Notes: generated by a model not told the origin, from the letters alone. 64,000 nt of DNA from Tretioscincus oriximinensis (GCA_022410635.1 JAJVDF010000418.1:796983-860982), one strand, 5' to 3'. Shown: positions 28,533 to 39,500, counted from the first letter of the stretch. A program made the numbers and translations.

Positions 28533-28901
28533 ACGTGTGTCCACTATAAATCTTGGAATGAACGAATGATCATTAACGAAATATACCCTCCACATTTGAT
28601 GAGCCTCTTTCGATGTATTATTTGTGAATGTTTGCCCCTGGCCATATCTTTTTTCCAAAAAAAATAGTCCTAAAGAATGAGCTCAATAACCCTTTTTTCT
28701 GGACTAAACTTAATTCCTCATAATTGTATATGACTGCACGTTAAAGAAAACATGTAACTGCGCCTCTAGTAATCTCACAATCAGACAGACTATTCTGGAA
28801 GAATGATCTGTATAGGCTGGATGGCCAGTTGTTAACAACCAGCTTACTGTTTTGCATCTTTAGACTCTATTTTTGTTTCCATTTTTTATTATTATCTAGA
28901 C

Positions 28902-29140
28902 CCCTGGTTCCCAACATGGGGCACACGCCCCACAGGGGGACAATTTGATTTTTGAGGGGTGCAATTTGAGAATTTGCAAGCTAGTTTAGACCAAGTTAAT
29001 GGCATTTTAGGCTTCGTCCATGTGAATAGGAGATCACTTTTTGAATAATAAGAATTATACATCATGTGTGTGTGTGAGGGACATCAGTATTTTAGAGATG
29101 CTTAAGTGGGGAATGGCCAAAAAAAGGTTGGGAACCAGTG
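28902..29140. mobile_element. Non-autonomous hAT element, 239 bp, with perfect 8-bp TSD
   Basis: The ends are ccctggttcccaac and gttgggaaccagtg. Target duplications ATCTAGAC at 28894-28901 and 29141-29148 are identical. The right duplication overlaps the terminal bases of the element starting at 29144, so this hAT copy inserted at that element's edge. Related copies are at 46605-46835 and 63116-63306. Confidence 0.88.
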
Positions 29141-29143
29141 ATC

Positions 29144-29665
29144 TAGACTGGCCAGCTTTTCTGAGGCAAAAACTGGGGTAATTAATATTCATGCTAACCT
29201 GCATATTCATGAATATGCAAATCACCTACCAACATGCATACGCCCAAAAATCTATGAAGCACGTGAGAATTTTTTTAAGTGAGAATTTTAAAATATGTAT
29301 GAGAAATTTGCATTTATTTTTTTTTACTGAGGGGACGGTGCCTTCAGGAACTCGCCCCGATTGCTATACCCCCCAGTGGTGGTGCAGTGAATTAAAAAAA
29401 TTATTTTTTGAAGTGTGTGAGAATTTTTTTATTTTTTACGGTGGGATGGTGCCTTCAGGAGTTGGCTCCAGTTGCCAGAGCCCCTTAGCGGTGGTGCAGT
29501 GAACTTAAAAAAAAATCAAAAAATTATTTTTTGAAGTGCGCAATATATATTTAATATATATTAAGTTTTCCTCAGAAAAAAAGGGAAAATCCGCTCCCCA
29601 GGAGGGTGAGTTAGACACCCCAAAACTATGTTTCCCCCCCNAAAATAAGTCATCTGGTCGGCCTA
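29144..29665. mobile_element. Long relative of foldback family F, copy 1
   Basis: It starts tagactggccagcttttc and ends gtcatctggtcggccta. Inside are a 'gcatattcatgaatatgcaa' palindrome and two repeats of a segment containing 'ggtggtgcagtgaa' and 'aattattttttgaag'. The same element in opposite orientation is at 53008-53421. Confidence 0.8.
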
Positions 29666-29666
29666 C

Positions 29667-29990
29667 ATTATCAGTTATATTTCTGCCTGTTTTTCAGCGC
29701 CATTTTTTCATGATGACAAGTGCTTATTTAAACTTGAATGCACAATTATGAACGTAATAATTGTGAACGNTGGGGCCTGCTGGGAAGTGTAGTTCACTGC
29801 TTCTGAGCAGCAGGCAAAGCCTCTTTTGCCCAGCCTGCATGGGGCCCTACCCTGTGGACTTTGGTTCCTAACCTGCACCACAGCTAGCCCAGGTAGGGAC
29901 AATGCCTTTTTCACCAGTCAGCGCCAGTCGTGCCCATGGAAACAAATTTTCTGCTGAAAGGAAATTGGCTGTGGAACCCATCTATACAGG
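29667..29990. repeat. Unclassified interspersed repeat, copy 2
   Basis: 'ttatcagttatatttctgcc' through 'ggggccctaccctgtggact' and 'gtgcccatggaaacaaattt' to 'cccatctata' parallels 35-355. Confidence 0.65.
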
Positions 29991-31351
29991 ACAGCTGGGA
30001 AATANTAATTTTTCAGTACAGGTCTATGAAACAAAATATATGCACATACTTAGTTTAAAAAATGTTTTTAATTGAATCTTATATATATAAAAACATTGAA
30101 AAACAGTACAGTACAAACGACACATATTGTACACTGGTTAACATAACAAATACAGTCCACACAAAAATAAAATAAAAAGAAGATTCTCATACACACCCAA
30201 GCCAAGCAGATCCCACCCACATCCACTTTCTGGTTCCCATGTTATAGGGCAAATTCTACTTTCTTTTAGAGTGGGAAGATTAGTCTTAACCGTAATTGCT
30301 TAGATGTATAATTTAATCTGTGTTGCAAATTATCTTTTACAGGTGCCCATTTTTGTTTGCATAAACCAGTTTTTTCTATATTATCTGTATTGTTAATTCT
30401 AGAATTGGAGATTCCCACTGAAATTAAGTCACATACTTAATTTGAAACAAGCACATACATAATCTAGAAAGGTAGTGTCTGTGCTCACTTTGTTGGTTAC
30501 AGATAATTTTTAATGGATAATAAAAGATTCAGAACAATTGATTTGGGTAACTGTAGTCTGAAGTGCTGCTGCGCATTCTATCATCCAGCCTAAATATCTC
30601 ACTTTTGTTCTTCAGAATCATACTGAAATGCAAGCAGTATGATAACAGTTTTGTTGTTCTGTTGGGTCCAACATACACTTTTTATTGTCTTGCATTGGGA
30701 AGAACCTTAAGGTGAACCATAGCACACCAAGTCATTCTTCTGCCCTCTATTGCCTTCCAATACAGGAACCCACTGGACAGGTTTCTCAAACTGATCAATT
30801 AGTACATGGTCCCCCATAGATCTTGAATAAAAAGAAAAACCCTAATCAATTAGAATGAAAAGTGAGTTTTTAGATAGGATTTGGTAATGGCCACACTTCT
30901 TGGCCTAAAAACAAACACTGAATGCCTCTTAATTATTTATGTTTCGCCTCCTTAACCCCATAATTCACATGGTTTCATCTGGAATTCCTTTTGAAACACA
31001 AAGTATTGCTTTTATGCACCTGGGGGCTCCAGACAAATGTGACACTAATGTAATTGCGATTCTCCTTTCCAACACATGGTGGCAGTAAGATGTAAAGGAA
31101 GTTCTATATAGCCTATTAAAAGCCTTATCAATGTGTTATTGGAGTGAAATGAATGTGAATCTGATTTAATTCACAGTGACAAGTTCGCATGTGAAAGACA
31201 CTGATAGATGTTGGCATTATTAGATTACTGAATGGGCACGCCAGAAGTAGGATTTGTTATTAAACCTGCTTGTTTTAAAAAGCTAGACAGTCGCATGGCT
31301 GACATTTCTCCCTGCATTTGTGCTAATTTTGAAAGGCCTGATGACCCCTAA
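29991..31351. other. Intergenic sequence, mostly unassigned
   Basis: The first 400 bases have an AT-rich, A-tract composition that may be a decayed LINE 3' end. From about 30850 to 31250 the sequence looks non-repetitive, with mixed-composition AT-rich words such as 'taattcacatggtttcatct' and 'tctgatttaattcacagtga'. It may be conserved non-coding sequence, but nothing in one genome alone can show that. Confidence 0.35.
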
Positions 31352-31551
31352 TAGGCTGACCAGATGACCTCTTTTTTGGGGGGGGTTGAAAACCCATTTT
31401 GGGGGTGCTTCCNGTTTTTTCTGAGGAAAAAANTNTTTTTTTGAAAAAAAATATTTTTTTGAAAAAGATTTCCTCAGAAAAAACTGGGAGGCATCCCAAA
31501 ACCNGGTTTTCAACCCCCCATCCCCCAAAAAGGGGTCATCTGGTCAGCCTA
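31352..31551. mobile_element. Foldback MITE family F, copy 4
   Basis: The ends are taggctgaccagatgacc and ggtcatctggtcagccta, with paired inner arms around a T/A-rich loop. Several bases are undetermined. No clear target duplication. Confidence 0.85.
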
Positions 31552-32681
31552 AAAGAGAAGGAATTCTGTGTTGGTGCTACAGTAAAGTTCAATAGAAGCA
31601 CAGTCATAATCTACTGCACAGGTTATTATAGGTCACGACAGAAGTAGAAAATGACATTTTGCTAATGACAGTTTCCCCTTAACTACTTCTTTTTAGTACC
31701 TTTCATCTGTGATTCTATTCTTTTATTTACAAATCAATTACTTCAAAAGAAGAGAACATTTCTAGGAAAACTAAGCTCATCCTTCAGGATCAAGGTTTAA
31801 AAATAAATGTGTGTCCAAGACTTACAAAGCTTGATTTCTGATGCACTACTTTATATTAAACACCTGAGTCAACAACATTCCTTCATGACTTTTTAAGGAT
31901 ACTAAACAAACTAATATTTGTAGTTTTTAGAACTGTGCCTAGGAAACTGTCTAGAGGTACCATGGTAGTCAAAAGGAGATGGTCAGGTGTCCTTCGTACC
32001 CAACAACAGTAATAACCTTCTTTTGTAGCGAATTTAGGGTTAAAATTTGAAATTAATGAGGCACATTGTCAGAACCGCATTAAAAGACTTGGGCAAAGAT
32101 GTTAACTGTGAAACTTCATATTGGGTATGAAAATAAGAGTAAGTTGGATTGCCAAGCCACAATTCTGGAAAAAATNCTTAAATAAAATTAAATTGGTTTG
32201 GGGAGATATGATTTACTGTTTTTCATGAATTTGGCATCAAATCAAACACAAATTCCTTGTGCTGCAGTTTGGGTGGAACCNGAACATTTTTGAAGTTTTG
32301 AGCTTTCTACGTCGAATACTTAAGGATTGAGTTAAAGAATCATAAAGGGGTTTTTTTGTAAAAGAAAAAGGTTTATTAGTGACAATTGTGAGTATCGTTA
32401 CATTCTGGGTCGTGGGTAATTGATGCACGATGAATTCAAACAGAATAGTGACTCTGAATAGGAAGAAAGTTCAGTATAGGTTGTAGCCAAAGGTCATTTC
32501 ATTTTGTGAGTTTAACATCAAATTGACAATGCACCCAGCTCGGTGGAAGCCGTAATGTCTCACATGTTCCCTGCTCTTAACTTTGAATTGAGGGCTGACT
32601 GAATGGGCAGGCAGAATTAAATTATTTCATTTTCTTCTTTAATATGTTTATCTCTTCATTTGTGTTACAGAACTGCCACCT
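31552..32681. other. Intergenic sequence without recognised feature
   Basis: No gene and no confident repeat family seen. Confidence 0.4.
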
Positions 32682-32863
32682 GGGCCCTGTCCCCACTGAG
32701 CCTTATTCTGGGTTATATCTCAGTATAGAGCTTGGTCATCCACATGTCAGTGTAGGCTGTGGCAGGCCCCATTCGGGGCCTGCCATAGCCTACACTAGCA
32801 TGTAGATGGCACATTCCTATTCTGAGATATAGCCAAGAAGAAGGCTCAGTGGGGATGGGGCCC
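32682..32863. mobile_element. Foldback element family P, copy 1
   Basis: A near-perfect 180-bp palindrome centred on 'ggccccattcggggcc' (about 32765-32780). Outer ends 'gggccctgtccccactgagc' and 'gctcagtggggatggggccc' pair. Related copies are at 35478-35574 (partial) and 35594-35761. Confidence 0.85.
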
Positions 32864-33186
32864 TAGAGAAACATATAACCTTCCCAAGCACCTGTTAAAG
32901 GACAGTCAGGCGTTTGCCAGTGTTGTGAAGTGGCTTCAGGGAGATGCTATGTCAAGTGTTATTTCAAGGGAAGGCAGAAACCTCTATTCAAAACAGCAAC
33001 AACAACAACAACAACAAAACAGCAGAGCGAACAGATGCTTAACAAGCCAACCATTGATTCCAGATTGCAGGCAGGCATTTTTCTACCTGTCAGCAGAACA
33101 GCAGTCATTACCTCTGGGAATTCAGAAGGGGAAGAGCTGAAGATGAAACTGAAGAGGCAGAAGAAGATATGAGAGGAAAAGAAATA

Positions 33187-33398
33187 CAAGGGTGCTTCAA
33201 AAAATGCATACAGACTTTGAACTTCCATACGATGTACAGAAATCAGTGTGACTCGTACTCAGAATTGTATTGATGCTGCAGGTCACCAATTTGAACAGTA
33301 TTAACATTTGTTATTTATTTAACTTTGTAGAACAGTAGAACAGTAAATAAATTTTCTATGGAAGTTCACAGTGTGTATACATTTTTTGAAGCACCCTG
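33187..33398. mobile_element. Mariner-type MITE, 212 bp
   Basis: The ends caagggtgcttcaaaaaatg and cattttttgaagcaccctg are flanked by TA at 33185-33186 and 33399-33400. Pairing continues inward through 'gaacttccata' and 'tatggaagttc'. There is no transposase frame. Confidence 0.88.
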
Positions 33399-33599
33399 TA
33401 TAAATATAAATTTGCATCTTTGCTGCCCATCGCTTTTATTACTAGATTTGAGCAGACCTGTTAATTTATCCTGGACTTTTTGAAGCAGGGAGAGAATAAA
33501 TCAATTTAAAGCATGTGTACAACTATGATTGAAAGGTGGATATTACATTGATGTGATTTTTTGCTTTCTTTGATATCGCTGTTTGTTCTGTTGGGCTTT

Positions 33600-33804
33600 T
33601 AGGCTGACCGGATGACCCCTTTTTTGGGGGGGTTGAAACCCCGGTTTTGTGGTGCCTCCCAGTTTTTTCTGAGGAAAATTTGTTGAAAAAAATATTTTTT
33701 TAAAATTTCTTTTGTTTTTGAATTTTTTTTCCTCAGAAAAAAACGGGAAGCACCCCAAAAACGGGTTTTCAACCCCCCCTAAAAGGGGTCATCTGGTCAG
33801 CCTA
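33600..33804. mobile_element. Foldback MITE family F, copy 5
   Basis: The ends are taggctgaccggatgacc and ggtcatctggtcagccta. Inner arms containing 'ggtgcctccc' and 'gggaagcacc' pair around a T/A-rich loop. Confidence 0.87.
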
Positions 33805-34810
33805 GTTTTTGTGTACTATTTATTCAGATAATCATGAAGTAAAATAATGACAGCAACAATACTTTATAAAGAAATATATTAATATATAGAATTTTTACCT
33901 CAGAGTTAGGGTGGAAGGAGCTGTTTGTCACATTTATTACATTTTTTAATTGTGCAGTTTTTCCAGATATTGGGGATTTAAACATTGTTCTTCTCGTGCC
34001 TGAGTCAAGTCCTTTGCTACCAGAAAAAAATTGTCATCGCGTGCAAATAGAACCACTATGATGGGAGAAAGGGAAGAATTGAGGAGTATCTTGAAGGCCA
34101 ACATACACCTGGCTGTTGAATAGGCCCTGGTCACACCTTTAGTTATAAACCATCTTCTGTTAACCTTCAGTTCTACAGAATGAACTTAATCCCCCTTTGA
34201 GGTCTGAAGATGAATTGATGAGGGTATAAAACTACAGCCTAAGAGTGAAGAATAAGAGAGGGGAAGAATAGTACCAGGAAGACAGGTAGTTGTACTGGAT
34301 GGAAGTAAAGAATGTGGCAGGGAAGATGGCGAAGAAGTGAGGTGCAGTGGAGCTAGCTAGGGAAAGAACATTGATAGGAATTGACAGCGATGGGTACAGA
34401 AAAAAATGTGAAAAAGAAATAATAGATTAAAAAATGGGAGGTGAAAAATAGGCGAGGGAAGACAGAAGGGAAAACACCAGTACTGTGGCTTGAGGCAGGG
34501 GATCTGTGATGCCTAGTCTAGAAACCTTAAAGAATCACACCTTCAACCATGTGTTAAGTGACTTACTGAACAGCAACAAGCTGCTTAATCCATAATGGAG
34601 CAGCTAGTTGGCTGAAATGCTGCTCTTTTACAGCAAACCCCTTGGTCCTTTGACCAATCAGATAAAGCGTTCTCTTTTGGAATGTTCCCCAATAATTTGC
34701 CAATACAAACAAGTCCACAATGTTGGAATCTTAGCCTTCTAAACTGGTAAATAACCAGTCACTACGTTCACTATTCCCCAGCAGGGATGTCATCTCTGTT
34801 CTGGGTGCAT
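33805..34810. other. Intergenic sequence without recognised feature
   Basis: No gene or clear repeat seen. 34250-34500 is purine-rich mixed sequence. Confidence 0.4.
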
Positions 34811-35286
34811 GTTGATGTGGGATTGCAAGGGAGGAAGAGGAGGAGGAGAAGGAGAAGGAGAAGAAAAAGAAAAAGAAGAAAAAGAAAAAGAAGAAGAAGG
34901 GTTTTTTTATACCCCGCTCTTTCTCAACCAAAGGGACACAGAGTTTTTTACAAGGTTAATTTTCACCCAAAGCCTTATATCTATTCTATCTTCCCCAACA
35001 GATTAGTGGTGGTACTCATGAATCTATTTGAAATGTAGATTGCAGAAGCTGGGTGCTCATTTCTCTTCATGGCCCACACAGGGCTGTAAGAGTAATGTTG
35101 GTTACCATGGATTTCATTGTAACAAAATTTCATTATAACCCCTTGGTGCTCATTATAATGGGGTTTAACATGTTATAATAACAGCTGCTGTTCCACACTA
35201 AAAGCTGCCTAACCTGTTTAGAAATTCATAGATACCTCCCCCCCCCAATTCTTTCAGTCCATATTATATTCAAATGAGTTCAGAAG
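34811..35286 (+). repeat. Composite repeat, copy B (GAA-tailed SINE plus MITE half)
   Basis: Near-identical to 22044-22504 in the same orientation. It includes a GAA/GGA tract (34829-34900), 'tataccccgctctttctcaa', and the MITE half with 'cattataatggggtttaaca'. Confidence 0.85.
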
Positions 35287-35298
35287 AATTGGGCTTTT

Positions 35299-35465
35299 AT
35301 ACCAAGCTCTTCTTACTCCAAACTATTTTTTGCCCAAGCTGTTTGTTTCTTACTCAAAGCTATTTTTTGCCCATTGTGATGGTACCTATTAAACTGCTTG
35401 CAATTGCATGCTTTTGAACAGCTAGGTTGGCTTAAGCTGAGGCCGGGGGAGGGGGCACTCACTCA
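35299..35465 (-). repeat. SINE fragment, reverse
   Basis: 'cttttataccaagctcttct' to 'gaacagctaggttggcttaa' and 'gaggccggggga' is the body of the tRNA-derived SINE in reverse, with an internal duplication of 'aactattttttgccca'-like sequence. Confidence 0.65.
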
Positions 35466-35477
35466 TCTCCACAGAGT

Positions 35478-35761
35478 TTGACCATTCACATGCCAGTGTA
35501 CAATAACATGTAGATGGCAGCCTCCTATTTTATGATATAGCGCAGAAAAAGGCTCAGTGGGGAGGGGGGGGGCAGGAGGTCCCTTGTTACACAGGCCCCA
35601 TCCACACGGAGACTTATTCTAGGTCACATCTTGGGATACATCTTGGCCATTCACATGCCAGTATAGACTATGGCAGGCCCCATTCGGGGCCTGCCATAGT
35701 CTATACTAGCGTGTGGATGGCAGGCTCCTATTCCGAGGGACAGCCCAGTGGATGCAGCCTC
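35478..35761. mobile_element. Foldback element family P, copies 2 (partial) and 3
   Basis: 35594-35761 is palindromic around 'ggccccattcggggcc', with arms containing 'atagactatggcaggcc'. 35478-35574 carries half of the same structure ('attcacatgccagtgtac', 'ggctcagtgggga'). Both lie just upstream of the PRICKLE3 CpG island. Confidence 0.8.
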
Positions 35762-35804
35762 AGCTAAAGCATTTCAAGAGAGGAAATACCCAAATCCAAG
35801 GCCG

Positions 35805-35930
35805 CATCCACCCAGCACATCTTTATTCCACTATCATTGGCTATTGCACAATAAAGCAAGGGATATTCCGGAACAAATCGTCCCCACAGCGCTTTACGGT
35901 GGAGTATCCAACTAGAGCGGAATAAGCAAG
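35805..35930. mobile_element. Fragment of MITE family D at the CpG-island edge
   Basis: 'aggccgcatccacccagcac' and 'ggagtatccaactagagcgg' resemble the elements at 44133-44275 and 63630-63770, which share GGCTRCATCC-type ends and 'ggaatatccaa'. The right end merges into the CpG island. Confidence 0.5.
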
Positions 35931-36560
35931 GCCCGTGGGGCCGCAGTCCACACCAGTAAAGCCGGGAAGCCGTGGAAGAGGCCGGGGCAGCTCTGGGCTG
36001 GATCAGGGGCAGGAGACGGAGCCCGGAGGGCGCACTCGGGAGGGAAGGATCGCAGAGGCAGGCAGGCGCGAAGGGGCGGGCCTGGCTGGGCGGCTGGCTG
36101 GCTGGCGGCGTGGGAAGGGAGGGACCCAGAAGGCGGCGGCGGCAGCAGCAGCTCCTCCTTCCTCGGCTCGGGAAGAGCAACGCAGCCCAGGCAAGCGCGC
36201 AGCAGCGCCCGGGCGCAAAGGGCTCCTGGAGGTGGCGGGTGAGTCGCCCGGGCGCTGACGGCGGCGAGGCGGGAGTGCGGTCGGGGCCATGTTCACCCGG
36301 GGGTCGCGGCGCCGTCGATCCACCCGAGCTGTGAGTGCCTGGGGCTGGGGAGAGGCAGAGCGGGGCGGGAGGAGGGGCAGGAGCGGCGGCCGCCTCGCCA
36401 GAAACCAGCCTCCTTGGAGAGCCCTGGGGGGACCCTCCGATCCCGCGGTGCGCATAGGGGGAAGAAAGCGGCGGGGCCCTGAGTTGGGCCCTTAGCGTGG
36501 CCACTCGCCCTGGGGATTGTTTTAAGGGCCGTGGCTGGCAGGATCCCGGACGGATCGTCC
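35930..36560 (+). promoter_or_regulatory. PRICKLE3: PRICKLE3 CpG-island promoter and 5' UTR
   Basis: G+C rises sharply with dense CpG, in contrast to the AT-rich flanks. There is no TATA box. A GC box 'ggggcgggcc' lies at about 36074. A possible 5' UTR donor 'ggcgg/gtgagtcg' is near 36239, so the leader may have an extra splice. This is the only CpG island in the window. Open frames here on either strand come from GC richness. Confidence 0.8.
36289..36330 (+). CDS. PRICKLE3: PRICKLE3 exon 1 (coding part)
   Basis: The ATG follows 'cggggcc'; the 14 codons end at donor 'gtgagtgcc'. The run of Arg residues and the length match the known PRICKLE3 first exon. It is embedded in the CpG island. Confidence 0.88.
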
Positions 36561-39500
36561 CCTTGAGGCCTCCGCGCGTCGTCCTGTTTCTTACGAGTTG
36601 CCCTGGGACGCGCACGGCAGAGTTGGCAGCCAGGCCCTGATGGCACCGTCGAGATCCTGGCTCGTGGTGGCATTTGTGGGATCCGTGGCTGAAGGAGCCG
36701 TTGAAATGGGTCACCCTCGCGGCCCGGGGTGGAGAGCCTTAGGGGGGCTTTCTCCAGGGAGGGTCCTTGGAGCCTTCCCAAGCTCAGCTGCCTCCTTCCT
36801 GGGGTCTGCAGTGTATCCACCCCCGAGGTTATGCAGGTTTCAGTCCTGCTTACGTGGGCAAATAATTGAGCCCCGTCTCAAATGATGTCATCCGCATCCC
36901 ATTGTGTCAGGCCCTGCTTTCGCTCACTTTAATCCCAAATTGCTTTCACTGCACAAACACATTGTTCTAGGAAAGGAGCTGCCCTCCGCATCTGTACTTT
37001 TGCCTCCCCTCACAGGCAATGGTGGAAAATATTATATGTGAGACTAAAATGGGGATAGGGACTGGCTGGACTTTTTCCCGGTCGTGTTTCATATTTTTAA
37101 TCTATCTTTTTGGTGCCTTTTCGTTTGTGGCCTTACGATAGTTCAAAGCCTTTTAATATGCTTTTAAAAATCAACATCAAATAAAGTCATCAGTTGGATT
37201 CCCTAACACTTTATCCTATAACTTTGAAGTTTACTGGTTTTTTGGAAGAGATTTGTCAAAAATCCTTCTTGGAAGCTAGGAACCTATATATCCACTGATG
37301 AAGAATTTTAGAATGGATCCCCAGACAAGATTACTGTTTGCAAAAGTTGATGTGTCTCTAGCTTTGTGCTTGTGCCTGGTAACCTTTAGTGATATTTTTT
37401 GTATGTTTTTCTCAACTGCATGTTAAACCAATTTCTGAAATTTCAGCACCACATGTCTTTTATTAAAAGTTAATTTTCCAATGGATTCTTAATCCTTGAA
37501 CACTGAGGCCAGTTGTAGACAAAAACCAAAGCTATTACTCAATGTGAGCCGACCTCCCAGCGATTGCACATGTAAATATTTTTATGGCTACAATATAAAA
37601 GTGAAATCTGCCATTATTGACTCGAGTATTTTTAAACGTTTAAGTGTGGCCATCAGTAGTAGGGTCTTCGAACTAATACTGCTTTATTTCAGCAGTCTAC
37701 AATTTATTACTGCTTTATTTCAGCAGTCCACAAGTTCGCAAGTCGGATTTCCATCTGACTTCTTTATGATCTCTCGAAAGAATTCTATTTTAGTTTAACA
37801 TTTAATTTTTCAGTAAGATTTACAAAAGTAAGAAAATCCAAAAGGTGGTTAGACATTTTTGTTGGCAAACCTGATTTTGCTATGAAAATAGGCATTATTT
37901 ATTTACTTATTTATACTGCTATTTCATTTTATATTTGAAGATATCAGGGTGGCTAATAAGGTAGTTTAAAAGGTAGTTTGTTTATTTCTTATTTTGTTAA
38001 TTTGACAGTGGTGATTCCTTGTCCTAAACTGGATAGGAGAGCACATATGGGTTTTGAAAGTACTATTTTAAGTGTCAGGTTTGTGTTGTTTCTTCTGTTA
38101 TTGCAACTGTAGTGTGTCAAAATTATGTTGTAAAAAAATTACATTCAGGATTTTTGCAAGGATGGAGAATCAGACGCACTTTTCTCATTTAAAAAAATCT
38201 TCTTTCTTTCCCACCCTATCTGATTTAATTGGAGAAAATTATTTTCTTTATCACACACTATCCTTGAAACTGATGGGGAGAAAGACAGACAAAGGAAAGT
38301 ACTTTTTCACCCAAAGGGTGATTGGCCTGTGGAATTTACTTCCAGAAGAGATGGTGGTAGCTTGCAGCCTAGAAAGCTTTAAGACAGGATTAGACTGGGC
38401 ACCAAGGACATGAATAACTACTAAGCTGGATCTTTTGATACTGCCCCTGGGATGGAGTAACAGGCAGCATTCTTGAAATACCATTTGTAGGGGTTCGAGA
38501 ACAGGTGAAGATTTTTCCGCCTTCTGTTTCAGTATGCCCAGGTGCAATTGGTGGGTTAGGGGTAGGGTTAGGGTTAGGTCCCACTTAGCGGGGCCACTTT
38601 TACGTTCTTATGTATCCAGAAATCTATCCAGTTTAATTATATCGTAACCACTTAAAGTATAAACATCTAGGAATTATATAAGTTTCTGGAGCTGATGGCC
38701 ACTTAAGCTTTTCTACTACGACAGCTGAGATTATTCACACCAAGTATTATATATCAGATACCTCATATCAGGTATCTCACAACACTGGTACCAGGAGCAT
38801 TCAGTGAACTGATGGGCAGGAGAGCTAGCACGTATCAAGATACATACTTTTATCCCAGAGAATCAAGTCTATTAAATTTATCTGGAGGTAGACAAATACA
38901 TGGTGTATCAATGGCTACCAGAATTGATGCCCAGGTATCACCTCCGGCTTGCAGGGACAGTGTAAGGCAGGAGGCCTCTAAAGATCAGTGGCAGGATAGA
39001 ACATCATAACGTTTGCTTTAACAGATAACCAAGGATATGAAAGCAATATACAGTGGTACCTCGGTTCTCGAACGCCTTGAAAGTCGACCAAATCGGTGTT
39101 CGACCGGCAGATTCCAGAAACTTTTGTCCTGGAATCCGAACACCGATTTGGAACTCGAACTTCCTTCGGCGTTCTTTTGGCCAGGCGCGCCTTGCTGAGG
39201 TCATCAGAGTGCGTTCTTTCGGCCAGGCGCGCCTTGCTGAGGTCATCAGAGTGCGTTTTTTCGGCCCGGCGCGCCTTGCTGACGTCATCAGTGTGCGTTT
39301 TTTCGGCCCGGCGCGCCTTGCTTCGGTTCTCCAACAAATTGGTTCTCGACTGTCCTGCCGGAACGAATTGTGTTCGAGAACCGAGGTACCACTATTTATT
39401 TCAGTTTAAAAGGTGATTTGCTTTTTTAAAAAAATTATCATCAATGATTTTTAGTTGTAATGTTGATATAGCTTTATATTCTGGCTTTTTAGACGGTTCT

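Noticed and set aside
34829..34900. A possible CRISPR-like or structured repeat array
   Set aside because: It is a plain GAA/GGA microsatellite; vertebrate nuclear DNA has no CRISPR arrays and no repeat-spacer pattern is present anywhere in the window.
35935..36495. Plus-strand GC-rich open frames of 68-120 codons in the CpG island
   Set aside because: They are out of frame with the PRICKLE3 start and have the composition of a GC-rich leader; only the MFTRGS frame matches a known protein.
35764..36714. A 316-codon minus-strand open frame over the CpG island
   Set aside because: It is Pro/Arg/Ala/Ser-rich, lies antisense to PRICKLE3 exon 1, and reflects loss of stop codons in GC-rich DNA. 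No domain is recognisable and its right end runs into ordinary intron.
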